A stretch of 64,000 nucleotides of DNA from Mongoliitalea daihaiensis (GTDB lineage: Bacteria > Bacteroidota > Bacteroidia > Cytophagales > Cyclobacteriaceae): contig NZ_CP063779.1 in assembly GCF_021596945.1 (NCBI RefSeq), positions 2,516,001 through 2,580,000 of the forward strand, given 5' to 3'. A program made the position numbers and the translations under genes. Of the stretch, positions 9,372 to 21,614 are shown piece after piece. Under the pieces are notes generated by a model. It had not been told where the DNA came from. It made no database searches and saw nothing but the letters and a program-made list of their open reading frames with translations. Position 1 is the first letter of the stretch. Each line of letters begins with the position of its first letter.

Positions 9372-9761
9372 TTATACAAGTGAAGGCTTCACCTTATATA
9401 AAATTATAAAACCAATAAACCCAATTGTTCCACCAATCAAATTGGCAACAATGTCTTCATACTCAAATGACCTATTGGGGACATATGCTTGAACGTACTC
9501 AACAAATATAGGAAAAATAATTGTAAATACTAACAAATTAGTCAATAATTTTCTCCTAATTATTTTTTTTCTTTCATCCAGTGTTCCAATTTGAACCCAG
9601 AGAAAGGTAAGAACCCCAAATAAACCGATATGTGCGATTTTGTCTAAATGGGGAATGGATGGCCCTTTGGGAAGAGTATTACCTGGTGTCAGAAGCAATA
9701 GGATGACTAGCAAGAGCCAACCTATTGCAAAGTATAATTTAATTCGTTCTTTATCAGGCAC
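9372..9761 (-). CDS. VanZ-family membrane protein
   Basis: This is a small four-helix membrane protein of about 129 residues. The helices are at about residues 9-26, 39-57, 70-90 and 105-125, and the family features [12 protein letters not shown] (first loop) and [24 protein letters not shown] are present. No ATG is available: the frame can start at TTG (9764) or GTG (9761), both overlapping the gcvH stop. I choose GTG. VanZ-like genes next to sprA and gcvH recur in Bacteroidota from general knowledge, but the role is undefined; resistance to teicoplanin should not be inferred. Confidence 0.82.
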   Translation of the reverse strand: MPDKERIKLYFAIGWLLLVILLLLTPGNTLPKGPSIPHLDKIAHIGLFGVLTFLWVQIGTLDERKKIIRRKLLTNLLVFTIIFPIFVEYVQAYVPNRSFEYEDIVANLIGGTIGFIGFIILYKVKPSLV

Positions 9762-10131
9762 CAATCAGCTCACTATATTCCTCTGCGCTCAGAAGATCAG
9801 ATGGAAGGTCGCCTGTGATTTTCACTTTGATCATCCAGCCACTCTCGTAAGGAGATTCGTTTACTAATTCTGGAGAAGACTCTAACTCCTCATTGACTTC
9901 AATGATTTCGCCTTCTAAAGGCATGAAAAGGTCAGAAACAGTTTTTACAGCTTCTACAGTCCCAAAAATACTGCCTGTCGGCAAAAGATCTCCAACAGTT
10001 TCCACTTCTACATATACAATGTCTCCTAATTCTCTTTGAGCAAATTCTGTGATGCCAATAGTAGCAATATCGCCTTCGATTCGTACCCACTCATGGTCTT
10101 TGGTGTACTTTAATTCTTGAGGAAAATTCAT
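9754..10131 (-). CDS. gcvH: Glycine cleavage system H protein
   Basis: This is the lipoyl carrier of the glycine cleavage system, shuttling the aminomethyl group between P and T proteins. The 125-residue form starting [15 protein letters not shown] is the standard length; another in-frame ATG lies two codons upstream. The lipoylated Lys sits in [15 protein letters not shown]. An in-frame extension upstream reaches into the sprA 3' end, but it does not resemble any GcvH N-terminus and I reject it. No P, T or L genes are nearby. Confidence 0.95.
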   Translation of the reverse strand: MNFPQELKYTKDHEWVRIEGDIATIGITEFAQRELGDIVYVEVETVGDLLPTGSIFGTVEAVKTVSDLFMPLEGEIIEVNEELESSPELVNESPYESGWMIKVKITGDLPSDLLSAEEYSELIGA

Positions 10132-10183
10132 GTTCATTTTTTTAAGGTCTCCAAAAATACAAGGATAAAATAAATCTAAAAAC

Positions 10184-13100
10184 CTATTGAGATAAATTAA
10201 ATCGTAATTGTCCACCAAAGGCCGTAGAACTTCTACGGAAGGCAGTGGTAACCCTTGGGTCATTGACAATTCTGTCGAAGTAAATCTGAATATTCAGATT
10301 TTGGTTTATGATATAACTCACAGTCGGTTTGATTTGTAAGTTGAGATTTCCGTTTGTAACAGTAGACCCCTCCTCTAATGTTCGCTGGATTTGTCGGGTA
10401 TCCACTATACGGGTGTTTATCCGAACCTGAAGATCATTTTTTAATACTTCCTGTCTTCCTTGGATTTTGAAAGGAATTTTTACGCCTGCTTTGGTATAGC
10501 CTAAATCAAATCCAAAATCTCTGCTGCTTTGTTCGGTGATTTGAGCGTTGGAGAAATTGAGTCCGAGGTTTCGTTCAGTATTGTATTCCATGGTGATGTT
10601 TAATCTGCTTTTGGTCAACAAGTCTACTTGTATTAACGGGGAGAATCCTTCTGTCAAAATTACTTGATTGAGGATAAACACGGGGATAAACTCACCAAAC
10701 TCATTGGTTAAGGTGGCACCTGGAATTTGCCTTACGCGGTTAAATAACTCCAACCCATCTTGATAGAGTAGGGAGTTGCTGAAATTACTCACTTCGTAAC
10801 TCGACCTGTAAGCATGTAATAGATTGATACTTGAAAAATACTCCCTAAGGGCAGGAATATTGGATAGACCTTTATAATCTATCCGCCAGTTTGGAATAGG
10901 TATTTGGGGAAAAGGATTCAATTCAATGGTGTTAGGATCTCTTCCTGAGTATGCTGAAAGAAAAGCCAATGTCATAACATCTTGGCCGTTGGCAGAAAAT
11001 TCACCCCCTGGGTTGGCAGTATTCAATCGATCTTGAATGATGAAACGGTTACTGGCAAACCTATCAAAAATTGGGGAGTTATTGTTACGGTCATCTCGTG
11101 CAAAGGTTGTCCGGATCATAGAATATGTAATACTGTAACCCGCCAATCGATTGGGGCTTAAAGAATTGAATTGTCCTGGAACAGCTTCCGATGCCCGAAA
11201 TATCTCCGAGTATTCTCCCGTTTCTCTCTTTTTTGCCTCTAACGTTATTCTAAAATCTCTAAAGGGTTCTGCCAATACATTGACATTAATGTTCCTAGTC
11301 ATATTTTGGCGGAACTGCTGAGTGAGTTCTGGACTTGGAGCCATGATCCCACGATCAGCAAAATCATTCCGAACTCCAGGGTTTTGTGCACCGAAGATAA
11401 AACCCAATCCAGGATTAAGGAAACTTCGATCAAGTCCCATCAAACCTGTGTTCTCCATAAACCCAGGAAGGAAGGTGCCTTCTACCAAGGAGTACCTGAA
11501 ATTGACATCCTTCACCATCGTAACAAATTTAATGAGCCTTCTCGTGAATGGAGTTCCAATCGTATCCTCTGCATTGACTGTTTGGCGGCCTGGGATACTA
11601 GGTCTTCGGGGTGCATTCAGTGCCCGATATTTCGCATTTTTATTATATAACTTTACAAAATCCAGTTTCCCATCCAATGTTTGCTCACGTGTATTTTGGA
11701 TTACGTTTCCGAGAGTATCTCGTTGACCAATGGCACCTGTTAGCCAAGCATAATTTGCAGCATAGCGATAATTTGCATTAATCCAGTTGGTAGCTTCTAT
11801 CTTATCGAAAGGCACCTTGTAGTTAGCATTAAGGTTATGACTATAATTGGTTGGACGGCCAAAGTTTCTCAGATTGACTAAAATGGAGTCCCGCGCAATG
11901 TCTCTGCCTACATCTCCTTCGGGTTCATCAATCACAGCTAATACTCTGCTCGAAAAGTCTACTCTAAGGTTTTTGGTTAAATCCCAATTGACATTGTATG
12001 TTCTATTGAGAAAAAAACTCTTCTGAAAGAATGGATCAACCCCTTCGGTTCCTAGCTGGTCATTTCGGAATTGGGTTCGCATAAATCGCCTATCAAAATC
12101 TGCTCTTACTGCTACAGAGCTCGGTACGAAATTGACATTAAAATCTCGAACTAGTTTAAATTTATCTCCTCCAGTCCACGTGGCATTCTTAAATGGTTCC
12201 AAAACCAATGGTTTAGGCTGATATACATAAGCTACATTCCCAACATACGTTTCAAAAACATAGCTTTCGGTATTTATATTGGTTTGTCGTATAGAACCAT
12301 AGGCGTAAGACACCGAAAAATTACTAATATCCCAAGGTTTGGGAGCTCCGCTTGCTTCTGGATTTCGATTTTTACGGATATTGGAAAAACCGATATTTCT
12401 TCTCCTAACTTGATCCAATACTAGCTCACGATAAGCTGCTCGCTCAGCATCCGTATCAAACTTAGTCAAGGCCAAATCTAATGGTACATCTGGATTGAGT
12501 GGGTCAAATTCTGGACGCATGATGGAGTTTTCCAAACTTACGTACATTGGGATTGTCATGTTAAGACCTTCTGGTAAAAGCTTTTCTACACTGACATTGG
12601 CAGAAACGTCGTATTGAGTCATGTCTGCTAGACTTCTTTGTGAAAGTCTAGTTTCCAAACCTCCAAAACCCACTGTGCTGTGCCTAATGGAGGTAGAAAT
12701 CGTCGCTACATCTGCAATTTGTGCATTTAGTATAGCATTTGCAGCCCAACCGCTGGATTGAATAAAACCGGTTGCACGTAACTCGTTAGCCCAAATGCAA
12801 ACGGACCTCGATGCGGTACCAGTTTCACCTGGATTTCGGATCCCAATCATAGAGGCCTGAATCAAACTGAGCTCAGGTCTACCTACAACAGTAACTTTAT
12901 ATTGTCTGATATCTTGGGTAAAAGCAAGATTTAAAGGTACTCGTTGAGCATCTCTGGCTACCTTAACACCTACGATTTCCGAGATTGCTATATCGATTTC
13001 GTTTTCCAATGGCCAGATTTCCCGTGGATTTCTAGTGCCGGGAGGTGTAATTAAAAGAGGGACCTCTATTTCATAATAATTGTCAGTATAATCCGTCCCC

Positions 13101-16100
13101 AGCCTTAAAAAAGCTGTTAATTCCCCGTCTTGTGCATCTTGAGAACCAGCATGGAAAAACATCCTAAGGCGCTCATATTGTACCAAATTCAAGGAGTTGG
13201 TGTTCTTGAAAACAGCTCTAGCATCCCTTGCTTGAAGATTGTCTACACACAGTCTTAGGGACTGCTCATTAAGCTGTCGTTCTACTGCTGCTAAGTTATC
13301 ACGATCTCTCACAATTCCTGGAGGAAGTACATAGGGACTTTGGTTAGGTCCACCTTGGCTATTTTCTTCAATATTGACTACACCCACAACTAGGTTTGAA
13401 TTGTCAGGCTCTGGTATTTCGAAAAACCCTCTTTCAAACAAAGATTCTTGGAATACACGCCACTGACTGGCTACCAACCTAAAGTTTGCCATACGCAAAA
13501 CCACTGGCTGCTCAAAATCTGTCAAGTAGGTCCGCATAAAGCGAATTGATTTGAACCCGTTGATATCTCCTTGTACTCTATCAGGTGTTCTAATAGGTAT
13601 TCGGAACAAATACCAATCGACTTGTTGCCCGTTGATTGGTGCAGTAGTAACCTTATCTACGACGTAGTTTCTTCCTACCTCCAGCTGTCCTGGTCTCAAA
13701 TCGATTTCATATTCGTAGTAAGCTTCTAACTCATTAATGGTATTGTCATTGTTGAGATCTTCGTTATTTGGTAAGTTTGAACCGGCAGGAGTGAATCCAA
13801 GATTGACATTTCCTCCAATAGGCGTATTGCCTTCCATACCGTTGAAAAGTTTATGCCTTTCCAAAATTTTAGCATCTTCTCTGTCGAATGCCTCATCTAA
13901 GTAATACCTGAAATCATCCGCAGAAGGATCTTGAATGATTTGTTGCAAGGCCTGCTGGCTAACATTGAGGCGGTTGATAAAGCGATCCCTAAAAAACGCA
14001 GCTTCATCTTCATTGCGTAAACCATCCAAGCCTACGTCTTGATTGGCTCGTGCTTCTGGGGAATTGTCAAATGCTGGAAGCAAGAATTGATTTCTGGTAA
14101 TACGCCCCCATTCAGTTGTATTAGCATCTAATGGATTACCGTCAGCCGGGAGACCATTTTCAAATCCGTGTCTTCCGTCACGAATAATATCCTCAGAAAT
14201 TTCCCCCAAATTGAATCTTAAAACTCCTCCAGTGGTGTTGTTTTGATTGAAAATTCCATCCAAAACGCGTCCATTTTGTCCTTCAATAAAAGGATCTAAT
14301 AACCAAAATTCAATATACTCTATGTTGGTACGATCAAAGTCAACTTCTGTAGTGATTGCTCTTGTAACTCCCCCGTAATTTTGTCTAGGATTTGGAAGCA
14401 AGCCATTTGTAGTCAACCCTGGATTATAATTGTACATTCCTCGCTCATGAGGAAAATAAGCAAGTTCAAATAAAGGTTCTGGTACAATGATTTGATCTCG
14501 ATCCCGCTGCTGGAAAATTTCTTGTGGGATTACCCTTCTCACATAGTGATTTTGGCGGTCTTCTCGTGAAAGGTTTCCAGGAACTCCAGGACCCCCTTCT
14601 CTGTAAAAAATATTATCAATATTGTACCAAGCCACTTTTGCTCGCCGATAAGCATTTCCGAGTCGGTCTTCAGTTTGGTTACTGAGGTCAAAGGCGTCAT
14701 TGTCTGTTTTTGGTGTGGCTGCAAGATTCCATGTTTGAGCGGCTGCACTTCCTAAGCCAAACGGGGTAATTGCTGTCTCAAAATCGTCTATGTAAATTGC
14801 TGGCTCACCTTGTACGCGAACAGAGGTTCCCGGTAAGAGTTGGGCAAATTCACCGCTAAACTGAACGATGGATTTCTCTTTGGTATTTGTAAATGGTAAA
14901 GCATCAGCCAATTTTGTCAAAAAGCGCGATTCATCATTGTAATTAGCATCCAAGCCCCACATGCTGTTTCGGAGTGTTTCCGAACCAACGGCAATTCTTG
15001 TGATATTGGGACGTTCGTTAAGGTATAAGAAAGTACCTCCAATATTTAACTTGGAATTAACCATGTAATCCAATCGAGTCCCAAGCATACTTCTGGTTTG
15101 GAAAGACACTAAGTCAGCCTTTTCAAAACCAATGGTAATTCGTTTTCCAGATTGGAGAATAGCTTCATTGATGATATTTACGCGGCCTATATTGTAATCA
15201 ACCGTGTAGTCAACACCTTCTGTCAGGGGGATATTTCCTGCCGAAACTATAACAGAACCAGGTGAAATATTTAAACCTGGCAATAAAATTTCAGAAGCAG
15301 AGCCGGCTGTTAAACGTCCCTTGATGAAATATTTATCCAATCGTGTGACAAGTTCTGCATCAGCTAAGGTAGTACGATAAAGGGTGTCAAAGACATATTT
15401 TTCAGCTAAGTTGGCCTCATTTGGCAAAAACAAATCATTGAGAGTTCTCCCCAACGGTTCAAGCACAGGAAACGCAATCAAACCTCTATCAGGAAAGATG
15501 GTAATGCCAGGAATGAAGTCGAAATTACCATCAGGAGCAGGGTCATTCTGAGGATTCAATCGATCTAGCCCCATCAATCGAATCAGTGGCCTGTTTCGTA
15601 CATTTTCACCTTCTAGTAGCGTAGGATTATCTAGACCCGTCCGGTCATCTCGATAAATTATTTGAAGCTGAAATCCGTCTTGCTGAATTTGGTTGGCATT
15701 CAGGTTATAGATATTTTTCATCATCAAATCCCAGGTAGGGATTCGGATATTGATCCGAGAGGGGCGAAGCATTTTTAAGTAAATCACCTCATTGGCCGGT
15801 CTACTCTGATAATCCTCGGATAGTTCACCTACTTTAAATACTTGCCCATTGAATGTATACTCAAAGGATACTCCAAGTACTTCGTCATTCTGGAGTCTTC
15901 TATTTAAACTGATATACCCCAATTCCCGATTAAAAATAAACTCTGAAGGTGCGAGCATTCGAGCACCATTCACTTGTTCATAATCAATTCCTCTGATGAT
16001 ATTTAAGTTGCTTTCAATAGCTCCTGAACCAGTGTCGAAAGGTCTAAAAGCTGGGTTATTGGCTAGATTTCTGAAAAGTAAATTTGCATCATTCCCCGCA

Positions 16101-17422
16101 GGCGCCGAAGGATTTCCCTGTCCGATATTGGGGTTGTCAGGTTTGAAAATTCTTCTCCCTTCCCCCAAATCCATAAAAGCCATGAAATTCCTTAGAGTTT
16201 CTGTATTGTTGGCCCGGTTCATAATGTAAACTTCCACTCGAGTGATATTTACCCCTGAAAGTACTTGAGGTAAGCCTCTCAACCAGCGTTCGTAGTTATC
16301 TCTAAAGAAGTGACCAAGGAAAAAGTGCCTGTTTTCATCGTATTGAGAACCTTGAATTTCAAACATTCTACCCTGTGTTCCACCCTCTAGGACTAGTTCA
16401 TCCCTTCTGCCACGCTGAGTGGAGGCAACCGCCGTGACAAATAAGTTTCCAAATTGCATTTGCGTTTTGACGCCAAATAGATTTTGGGCACCTTGAATCA
16501 AGCTGTTTTGTACAGGCATGCTTACATTACCTATTTCAACAGATTTCAAAATATCCTCTTTAAAACCTACATATTCCAATTTGAGTTGATTTTGAAAATC
16601 AAAGGAATTGTTGGAATCGAAATTGGCACCTAAGCGGATTTTTTCTCCAATGTTGCCGGTTACGGCCATTTGGATTTGTTGATTGAAATTGAAATTTCCG
16701 TTTTGTTGCTGTCGAATAGGAATTGCTGGGTTGTCAATTCTTCTAAAAATACCGCCTAGATCTAAGTTTACAAATCCATTGGGTACGATATTGATCTCAT
16801 CTCCTCCAAAAAGCCTGTCAAATTCCGGTGTCATTACCATGGGAGGAATCAAATCCCAGCCACCTACCGGGCTATTGCCATCCCTTCCTCTTGATCGGCT
16901 TCTCCAATAATCTTGTCTTACTTTGTATTCTTGTATTCTTGAAAACTCATCAAAATCATAGCGTACTCCCTGATTGACTGCGCCACTGTCTAATTCATCT
17001 TTGATAGTATAACGAATTGTAGAATCCATATCCACTTGCACCCGTTGATTGAAAGATGGATTCGGGTAAAAAGGTGAAAAATTGGGATTGTAAGGATTGG
17101 TATTTGGATACAATGGATTGGTGCGGTAGGTAGGCCAAAGTAAGTATGAAGGTATTCTAGTCCTTTGTTCTAAAGAGTCTAAGCGAGCCTTTTCCAAGGA
17201 ATCTATTTTAACTTTGGCTAAAGAATCTTGCTGTGCTCGTTCGAGTATTCTGAGCCGAATCCTTTCTAGAGAGTCTACTTGATTGATTCTCAGACTATCA
17301 GAATTGATTTGTTGGGCTTGTCCTCCGTTCCAACTAAACAAAAATATACACACCAACAAGACGAACCATTTTGTTGGGAGCTTTGGTGGACTGTCTTTCA
17401 AAAAAACATCGAGGTAATGCAA
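10184..17422 (-). CDS. sprA: SprA, outer-membrane translocon of the type IX secretion system
   Basis: This giant protein of 2,412 residues has an N-terminal hydrophobic export signal ([14 protein letters not shown], then GGQAQ) followed by a coiled, charged linker with repeated RLDSLEKAR-like units. The remainder is almost all beta-strand, as expected for SprA (Sov), a 36-strand barrel through which gliding adhesins and T9SS cargo cross the outer membrane. The length matches the family (about 2,300-2,500). Its neighbours (ruvA and maeB upstream, gcvH and vanZ downstream) match a gene order often seen around sprA in Bacteroidota. Only 22 bp separate it from ruvA. It implies that the organism secretes through T9SS and may glide. 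Confidence 0.93.
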   Translation of the reverse strand: MHYLDVFLKDSPPKLPTKWFVLLVCIFLFSWNGGQAQQINSDSLRINQVDSLERIRLRILERAQQDSLAKVKIDSLEKARLDSLEQRTRIPSYLLWPTYRTNPLYPNTNPYNPNFSPFYPNPSFNQRVQVDMDSTIRYTIKDELDSGAVNQGVRYDFDEFSRIQEYKVRQDYWRSRSRGRDGNSPVGGWDLIPPMVMTPEFDRLFGGDEINIVPNGFVNLDLGGIFRRIDNPAIPIRQQQNGNFNFNQQIQMAVTGNIGEKIRLGANFDSNNSFDFQNQLKLEYVGFKEDILKSVEIGNVSMPVQNSLIQGAQNLFGVKTQMQFGNLFVTAVASTQRGRRDELVLEGGTQGRMFEIQGSQYDENRHFFLGHFFRDNYERWLRGLPQVLSGVNITRVEVYIMNRANNTETLRNFMAFMDLGEGRRIFKPDNPNIGQGNPSAPAGNDANLLFRNLANNPAFRPFDTGSGAIESNLNIIRGIDYEQVNGARMLAPSEFIFNRELGYISLNRRLQNDEVLGVSFEYTFNGQVFKVGELSEDYQSRPANEVIYLKMLRPSRINIRIPTWDLMMKNIYNLNANQIQQDGFQLQIIYRDDRTGLDNPTLLEGENVRNRPLIRLMGLDRLNPQNDPAPDGNFDFIPGITIFPDRGLIAFPVLEPLGRTLNDLFLPNEANLAEKYVFDTLYRTTLADAELVTRLDKYFIKGRLTAGSASEILLPGLNISPGSVIVSAGNIPLTEGVDYTVDYNIGRVNIINEAILQSGKRITIGFEKADLVSFQTRSMLGTRLDYMVNSKLNIGGTFLYLNERPNITRIAVGSETLRNSMWGLDANYNDESRFLTKLADALPFTNTKEKSIVQFSGEFAQLLPGTSVRVQGEPAIYIDDFETAITPFGLGSAAAQTWNLAATPKTDNDAFDLSNQTEDRLGNAYRRAKVAWYNIDNIFYREGGPGVPGNLSREDRQNHYVRRVIPQEIFQQRDRDQIIVPEPLFELAYFPHERGMYNYNPGLTTNGLLPNPRQNYGGVTRAITTEVDFDRTNIEYIEFWLLDPFIEGQNGRVLDGIFNQNNTTGGVLRFNLGEISEDIIRDGRHGFENGLPADGNPLDANTTEWGRITRNQFLLPAFDNSPEARANQDVGLDGLRNEDEAAFFRDRFINRLNVSQQALQQIIQDPSADDFRYYLDEAFDREDAKILERHKLFNGMEGNTPIGGNVNLGFTPAGSNLPNNEDLNNDNTINELEAYYEYEIDLRPGQLEVGRNYVVDKVTTAPINGQQVDWYLFRIPIRTPDRVQGDINGFKSIRFMRTYLTDFEQPVVLRMANFRLVASQWRVFQESLFERGFFEIPEPDNSNLVVGVVNIEENSQGGPNQSPYVLPPGIVRDRDNLAAVERQLNEQSLRLCVDNLQARDARAVFKNTNSLNLVQYERLRMFFHAGSQDAQDGELTAFLRLGTDYTDNYYEIEVPLLITPPGTRNPREIWPLENEIDIAISEIVGVKVARDAQRVPLNLAFTQDIRQYKVTVVGRPELSLIQASMIGIRNPGETGTASRSVCIWANELRATGFIQSSGWAANAILNAQIADVATISTSIRHSTVGFGGLETRLSQRSLADMTQYDVSANVSVEKLLPEGLNMTIPMYVSLENSIMRPEFDPLNPDVPLDLALTKFDTDAERAAYRELVLDQVRRRNIGFSNIRKNRNPEASGAPKPWDISNFSVSYAYGSIRQTNINTESYVFETYVGNVAYVYQPKPLVLEPFKNATWTGGDKFKLVRDFNVNFVPSSVAVRADFDRRFMRTQFRNDQLGTEGVDPFFQKSFFLNRTYNVNWDLTKNLRVDFSSRVLAVIDEPEGDVGRDIARDSILVNLRNFGRPTNYSHNLNANYKVPFDKIEATNWINANYRYAANYAWLTGAIGQRDTLGNVIQNTREQTLDGKLDFVKLYNKNAKYRALNAPRRPSIPGRQTVNAEDTIGTPFTRRLIKFVTMVKDVNFRYSLVEGTFLPGFMENTGLMGLDRSFLNPGLGFIFGAQNPGVRNDFADRGIMAPSPELTQQFRQNMTRNINVNVLAEPFRDFRITLEAKKRETGEYSEIFRASEAVPGQFNSLSPNRLAGYSITYSMIRTTFARDDRNNNSPIFDRFASNRFIIQDRLNTANPGGEFSANGQDVMTLAFLSAYSGRDPNTIELNPFPQIPIPNWRIDYKGLSNIPALREYFSSINLLHAYRSSYEVSNFSNSLLYQDGLELFNRVRQIPGATLTNEFGEFIPVFILNQVILTEGFSPLIQVDLLTKSRLNITMEYNTERNLGLNFSNAQITEQSSRDFGFDLGYTKAGVKIPFKIQGRQEVLKNDLQVRINTRIVDTRQIQRTLEEGSTVTNGNLNLQIKPTVSYIINQNLNIQIYFDRIVNDPRVTTAFRRSSTAFGGQLRFNLSQ

Positions 17423-17444
17423 AAGACTTGTAAGTTAAAGTATG

Positions 17445-18044
17445 TTAAGTTGTCTTTAAAGATGCCTTAATTAATTCTTCCAAGGAAATATTTGGGCCTG
17501 TTTTTTTGAGAACGGAAGCAATATTTTTTTCGGCAGCAACTTTTGGAAATCCAAGAGTAACCAAGGCTTGTAACGCTTCTTCCCTCAAATTCGTATGCGA
17601 GACATCAAAACCTTTTCCAAGATTCGTAGGGTCTAAACTTGACTCTTTTCCAACTTTGTCTTTTAATTCTAAGATGATGCGTTGCGCTGTTTTAGCACCG
17701 ACACCTTTTACGCTTTGGATGATTCGCACATCTCCTTGAATGATAGCAACTTCAAGTTCCTCGGAATCCAAGGATGATAAAATCATTAGCGCTGTATTGG
17801 GGCCGACACCAGATATGGATAGTAAATGTAAAAAAAGTTTCTTTTCGGTCTCTTCCTTAAACCCATACAGCGTATGTGCATCTTCTTTGATATGTAAAAA
17901 AGTGAGGAGCATGATATGCTCCTCATCTTTTATTTTTGAATAGGTCTGCAAGGAGATTTTTACTTGATAACCGACACCATTGATATCGATGATTACAAAT
18001 GTTGGATCCTTGTAGGTTAATTTTCCTTTCAGATAGGCGATCAT
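17445..18044 (-). CDS. ruvA: Holliday junction branch migration protein RuvA
   Basis: RuvA binds Holliday junctions and loads the RuvB motor. The 199-residue protein has the N-terminal OB fold ([20 protein letters not shown]), two helix-hairpin-helix motifs (LLSISGVGPNTALMIL and VKGVGAKTAQRIILEL) and a C-terminal RuvB-contact domain (REEALQALVTLGF). Its start overlaps the maeB stop by 4 bp. No ruvB is in the window. Confidence 0.95.
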   Translation of the reverse strand: MIAYLKGKLTYKDPTFVIIDINGVGYQVKISLQTYSKIKDEEHIMLLTFLHIKEDAHTLYGFKEETEKKLFLHLLSISGVGPNTALMILSSLDSEELEVAIIQGDVRIIQSVKGVGAKTAQRIILELKDKVGKESSLDPTNLGKGFDVSHTNLREEALQALVTLGFPKVAAEKNIASVLKKTGPNISLEELIKASLKTT

Positions 18045-20311
18045 AATTGTTCTTTGCTTTGTGCATCTACAACTGCGATAGCCACCATGTTAACAATTTC
18101 ACGGATAGAGCTACCGAGCTGTAATATATGAACAGGTTTGTTCATTCCCAAGAGTACTGGACCAATTGCCTCTGCATTTCCTAATTCAGAAAGTAGCTTG
18201 TATGCAATGTTTCCAGAACTTAAATCAGGAAAAATCAACGTATTAGCTTTTTGACCGATCAAAGAAGAGAAAGGATAGTTTTCCCGTTGAATTTCTTCAT
18301 TGAGGGCAACGTTTGCTTGCATTTCTCCCTCAATGATGAGGTTTGGATATTTTTCCTTGGCCTTTATAGTAGCTTCTGCCGTTTTGCTGGCAATTTCACC
18401 TTTGGCAGACCCAAAGTTTGAATAAGATAAAACAGCAACTCTTGGCTCTATGTCAAAGAATCGTACTCCTTTGGCGGTCAATCCAATAATCTCTACCAAT
18501 TGATCCGCAGTGGGGTTTACATTAACAGTCGTATCGGAGAAGAAGAAAGGACCTTTGGAGGTGTTCATAATGTACATCCCCGCGACACGGTCTGTTCCTT
18601 TTTTCACGCCAATTACATGGAGTGCAGGGAGAATAGTTTTTGGGTAATCTTTGGTCAACCCTGAAATCAACGCATCTGCTTCTCCTAATTCCACCATCAT
18701 TGCTCCAAAATAGTTCCGATCCCTCATCAGGCGTAAACACTCACGAGGAGTTAAGCCTTTTCTTTGACGCTTTTGATGCAGAATTTCAGCATATTGTTGA
18801 AGCTTTTCCTCTTCTTTGAATGGATCAATGATGGTTACGCCTGTCAGATCTAATCCATTTTCTTCGATGATCTTATCGATTTTCTCCATATTTCCCAATA
18901 GGATAGGAGTTGCCACTTTTTCTGTCCAAAGTAATTGAGCGGCTTTGAGTATTTTAACATTATCGGCTTCTGCAAATACGACGCGTTTCGGATCCTTTTT
19001 GGCCCGGGTAATCACACGGAGCATCAATCGTTGATCAATACCGATCCGCTCTTGCAATTCCAATTCATAAGCCTCCCAATCTTCTATATGATATTTGGCA
19101 ACCCCAGATTCCATGGCTGCTTTTGCGACAGCAGGGGCAATCGTAGTTATCAAACGCGGATCGAATGGCTTTGGAATTAAGTAAAACCTTCCAAAAGCTA
19201 GTTTCTGATCACCATAAGCTTTGTTTACGATCTCAGGAACAGGTTCTTTTGCCAAAGCAGCAATGGCCTTAGCGGCAGCTAACTTCATTTCTTCATTGAT
19301 ACTTGTGGCTCTCACATCCAAAGCTCCTCTAAAGATATAAGGGAATCCCAATACATTATTTACCTGATTAGGATGATCTGATCGACCTGTAGCCATCACG
19401 ATATCATCACGTGTAGCCATCGCTAAATCATATGCTATTTCCGGATTAGGATTTGCTAAAGCAAATACAATCGGATTTTCTGCCATTTGCTGGATTTGTT
19501 CTGGCTCCATGATATTACCTGCAGATAGTCCAAGAAATACATCTGCACCTATCAGTGCCTCAGAAAGGGTATGGACATCACGGGTGGTAGCAAATTCTTT
19601 CTTGATATCATCCAAGACTTCGCGATCAGCACGGATAGCACCATCACGGTCGCACATCACGATGTTTTCTTGCTTTACCCCTAAACTCATATAGAATCTG
19701 GTACAAGAAACAGCTGATGCACCAGCACCATTGACTACTAGCTTGATATCTTCGATTTTTTTGTTGACGACTTCAAGAGCATTTAGCAAGGCCGCTCCCG
19801 ATATAATGGCAGTTCCGTGCTGATCATCATGCATCAACGGGATTTTCATTTCCTGTTTCAATGTTGTTTCAATTTCGAAACATTCAGGAGCTTTAATATC
19901 CTCTAAATTGACACCTCCAAAGGTGGGTTCCAAGGATTTGATGATCTGAATTAATTTTTTTGGATCCTTTTCATCAATTTCAATGTCGAATACATCTATA
20001 CCGGCAAACTTTTTAAACAAAACACCTTTCCCTTCCATGACTGGCTTCGAAGCTTCAGGCCCTATATCACCTAAACCTAATACAGCTGTTCCATTAGAGA
20101 TAACAGCTACTAAGTTTCCTTTAGCGGTATATTTATAAACGTTTTCCTTATTTTCTTTGATTTCTAAGCAAGGTTCCGCGACACCAGGGGAATAAGCTAA
20201 AGCTAAATCCAATTGGCTGGAAAGTGGTTTGGTTGGGACCACTTCAATTTTTCCGGGTTTTCCTTGTGTGTGGTAATTTAGAGCGTCCTCTTTACGGATT
20301 TTTATTGCCAT
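18041..20311 (-). CDS. maeB: NADP-dependent malic enzyme fused to a phosphotransacetylase-like domain
   Basis: This 756-residue protein has an N-terminal malic enzyme domain of about 430 residues. That part carries [33 protein letters not shown], the metal-binding HDDQHGTAI and a Rossmann [14 protein letters not shown]-terminal phosphate acetyltransferase-like domain follows ([27 protein letters not shown]). This is the MaeB architecture; in E. coli the C-terminal domain is regulatory and senses acetyl-CoA rather than acting as a transferase. It converts malate to pyruvate with CO2 release and NADPH formation. It lies 24 bp after the DUF4837 gene and overlaps ruvA. Confidence 0.95.
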   Translation of the reverse strand: MAIKIRKEDALNYHTQGKPGKIEVVPTKPLSSQLDLALAYSPGVAEPCLEIKENKENVYKYTAKGNLVAVISNGTAVLGLGDIGPEASKPVMEGKGVLFKKFAGIDVFDIEIDEKDPKKLIQIIKSLEPTFGGVNLEDIKAPECFEIETTLKQEMKIPLMHDDQHGTAIISGAALLNALEVVNKKIEDIKLVVNGAGASAVSCTRFYMSLGVKQENIVMCDRDGAIRADREVLDDIKKEFATTRDVHTLSEALIGADVFLGLSAGNIMEPEQIQQMAENPIVFALANPNPEIAYDLAMATRDDIVMATGRSDHPNQVNNVLGFPYIFRGALDVRATSINEEMKLAAAKAIAALAKEPVPEIVNKAYGDQKLAFGRFYLIPKPFDPRLITTIAPAVAKAAMESGVAKYHIEDWEAYELELQERIGIDQRLMLRVITRAKKDPKRVVFAEADNVKILKAAQLLWTEKVATPILLGNMEKIDKIIEENGLDLTGVTIIDPFKEEEKLQQYAEILHQKRQRKGLTPRECLRLMRDRNYFGAMMVELGEADALISGLTKDYPKTILPALHVIGVKKGTDRVAGMYIMNTSKGPFFFSDTTVNVNPTADQLVEIIGLTAKGVRFFDIEPRVAVLSYSNFGSAKGEIASKTAEATIKAKEKYPNLIIEGEMQANVALNEEIQRENYPFSSLIGQKANTLIFPDLSSGNIAYKLLSELGNAEAIGPVLLGMNKPVHILQLGSSIREIVNMVAIAVVDAQSKEQL

Positions 20312-20334
20312 ATAGGTTTATTGTTTGATAGTTT

Positions 20335-21441
20335 CTATTCTTGATTCATCTGACTCGTGATTTCTGTTGCGAGTAATATGGTTTCTATTTCACGGATAGC
20401 TTCTCTATGCGCTTCATTTGGATAATACACAAAGCCTTCCATGTAGTACATTTTTCCTTTTTCATTGTCGACCAACAAATAACCTAGGAAAGATCCTCCC
20501 ATGCTTAGATTGTTGGTCTTCCAACCTCCTCTAATTTCGACCGCAAAATTATCATTTATTTTGAAGTTATTAAATGCAGGACTAGGGTCTACCCGCTCAG
20601 TGACAATGTATGAGTTGCGATTGCTTGGATCTCCAAAGATGTGCTGTTTGGTAATACTTTCTCTGAGCGCTAGTACATTTTCAGGAAACACTTGATCCTC
20701 AGAGGTATAATCGGTACTGTAAAAAAACATACTGATATCGGGTTTATCCGAACGGGGAGTAGGTTGCCTTAGCCATAAAAAATTATTTTCTGCTTTGGCT
20801 ATTTGATACGAGGCTGGAACATTCACTTCCAAGCCTAAGTCTCTACCAGCTACCTTGGCGGCGGAGTTTTTGCGTGCCAATAAAAGCTTTTCTAAGCGCC
20901 CTCGTTCTCTGACTTGAAATAGATTTTGAAGTCTTGACTTGTTTTCACGGATGTTTTTGATCAAACTTTCCTCGTCTCTTCCAAAAAGGTAAACTACTTC
21001 TTGTCCTTGTGCAAATTCATCCTTGCTTCTGAGCATGTATAAGGTTGGATCAGCAGCTGCTTTTTCCTTCGCTTCCTTTGAAAAGGTAGCATTGATACTT
21101 TGGCTTGCCGAACTTCTATCATCAAAAGTGGTAACGTATATGATATTAGTTGCCATTCGAAGGATACGGGTCATCCCACGCGGATCTACTTTTCGAATAT
21201 CGAAAATATATTCGTCTCGGATGAGCCCTTTTTGATCTTCCATGAAGACTTCACGCAATGCCTGACCTACAGGTCCTTGCCATTTAGCAGAATCAATAGC
21301 CAAAATGATCTCCCCAATTGCCCCTCTAGCTTTTGGCTTGGTTGAGGAAGATCCTTCTTCATCATTGGAATCACAGGCACTAAACATACCTATCAATAGC
21401 AGTAGGCATAAAACACTAGTTAAATTAAGAATTTTTTTCAT
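20335..21441 (-). CDS. DUF4837 family lipoprotein
   Basis: This 368-residue protein has a lipoprotein signal (MKKILNLTSV, then LLLLIGMFSAC with Cys as the lipid site). The next block, GAIGEIILAIDSAKWQGPVG, is the characteristic start of DUF4837, a family found in Bacteroidota. The mature domain is mixed alpha/beta with no recognisable catalytic motif. Its function is not established. It is the first gene of the minus-strand run leading to sprA, and no promoter of the local consensus was found upstream. Confidence 0.85.
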   Translation of the reverse strand: MKKILNLTSVLCLLLLIGMFSACDSNDEEGSSSTKPKARGAIGEIILAIDSAKWQGPVGQALREVFMEDQKGLIRDEYIFDIRKVDPRGMTRILRMATNIIYVTTFDDRSSASQSINATFSKEAKEKAAADPTLYMLRSKDEFAQGQEVVYLFGRDEESLIKNIRENKSRLQNLFQVRERGRLEKLLLARKNSAAKVAGRDLGLEVNVPASYQIAKAENNFLWLRQPTPRSDKPDISMFFYSTDYTSEDQVFPENVLALRESITKQHIFGDPSNRNSYIVTERVDPSPAFNNFKINDNFAVEIRGGWKTNNLSMGGSFLGYLLVDNEKGKMYYMEGFVYYPNEAHREAIREIETILLATEITSQMNQE

Positions 21442-21614
21442 GAGAGTATTTTTTTTATTGAACAGAGGCGACCTTGTATTCTAGATAAGCTCTTATTGCT
21501 TCGGATTTTTATGACCGACAACTTTTGATGAGTTTGATTTGCAACACATGAGTTTATCCGCTCTAAGGTAAATAATCGGAGGGTGAATAAAAAGTATTTT
21601 ACTATTAAATTAGT

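Noticed and set aside
9372-9761. Glycopeptide (teicoplanin) resistance gene
   Set aside because: The VanZ fold is widespread and this copy sits in a sprA operon with no other van genes.
10132-10269. Longer GcvH with 46 extra N-terminal residues
   Set aside because: The extension overlaps the sprA 3' end and has no GcvH similarity; the standard start MNFPQ is used.
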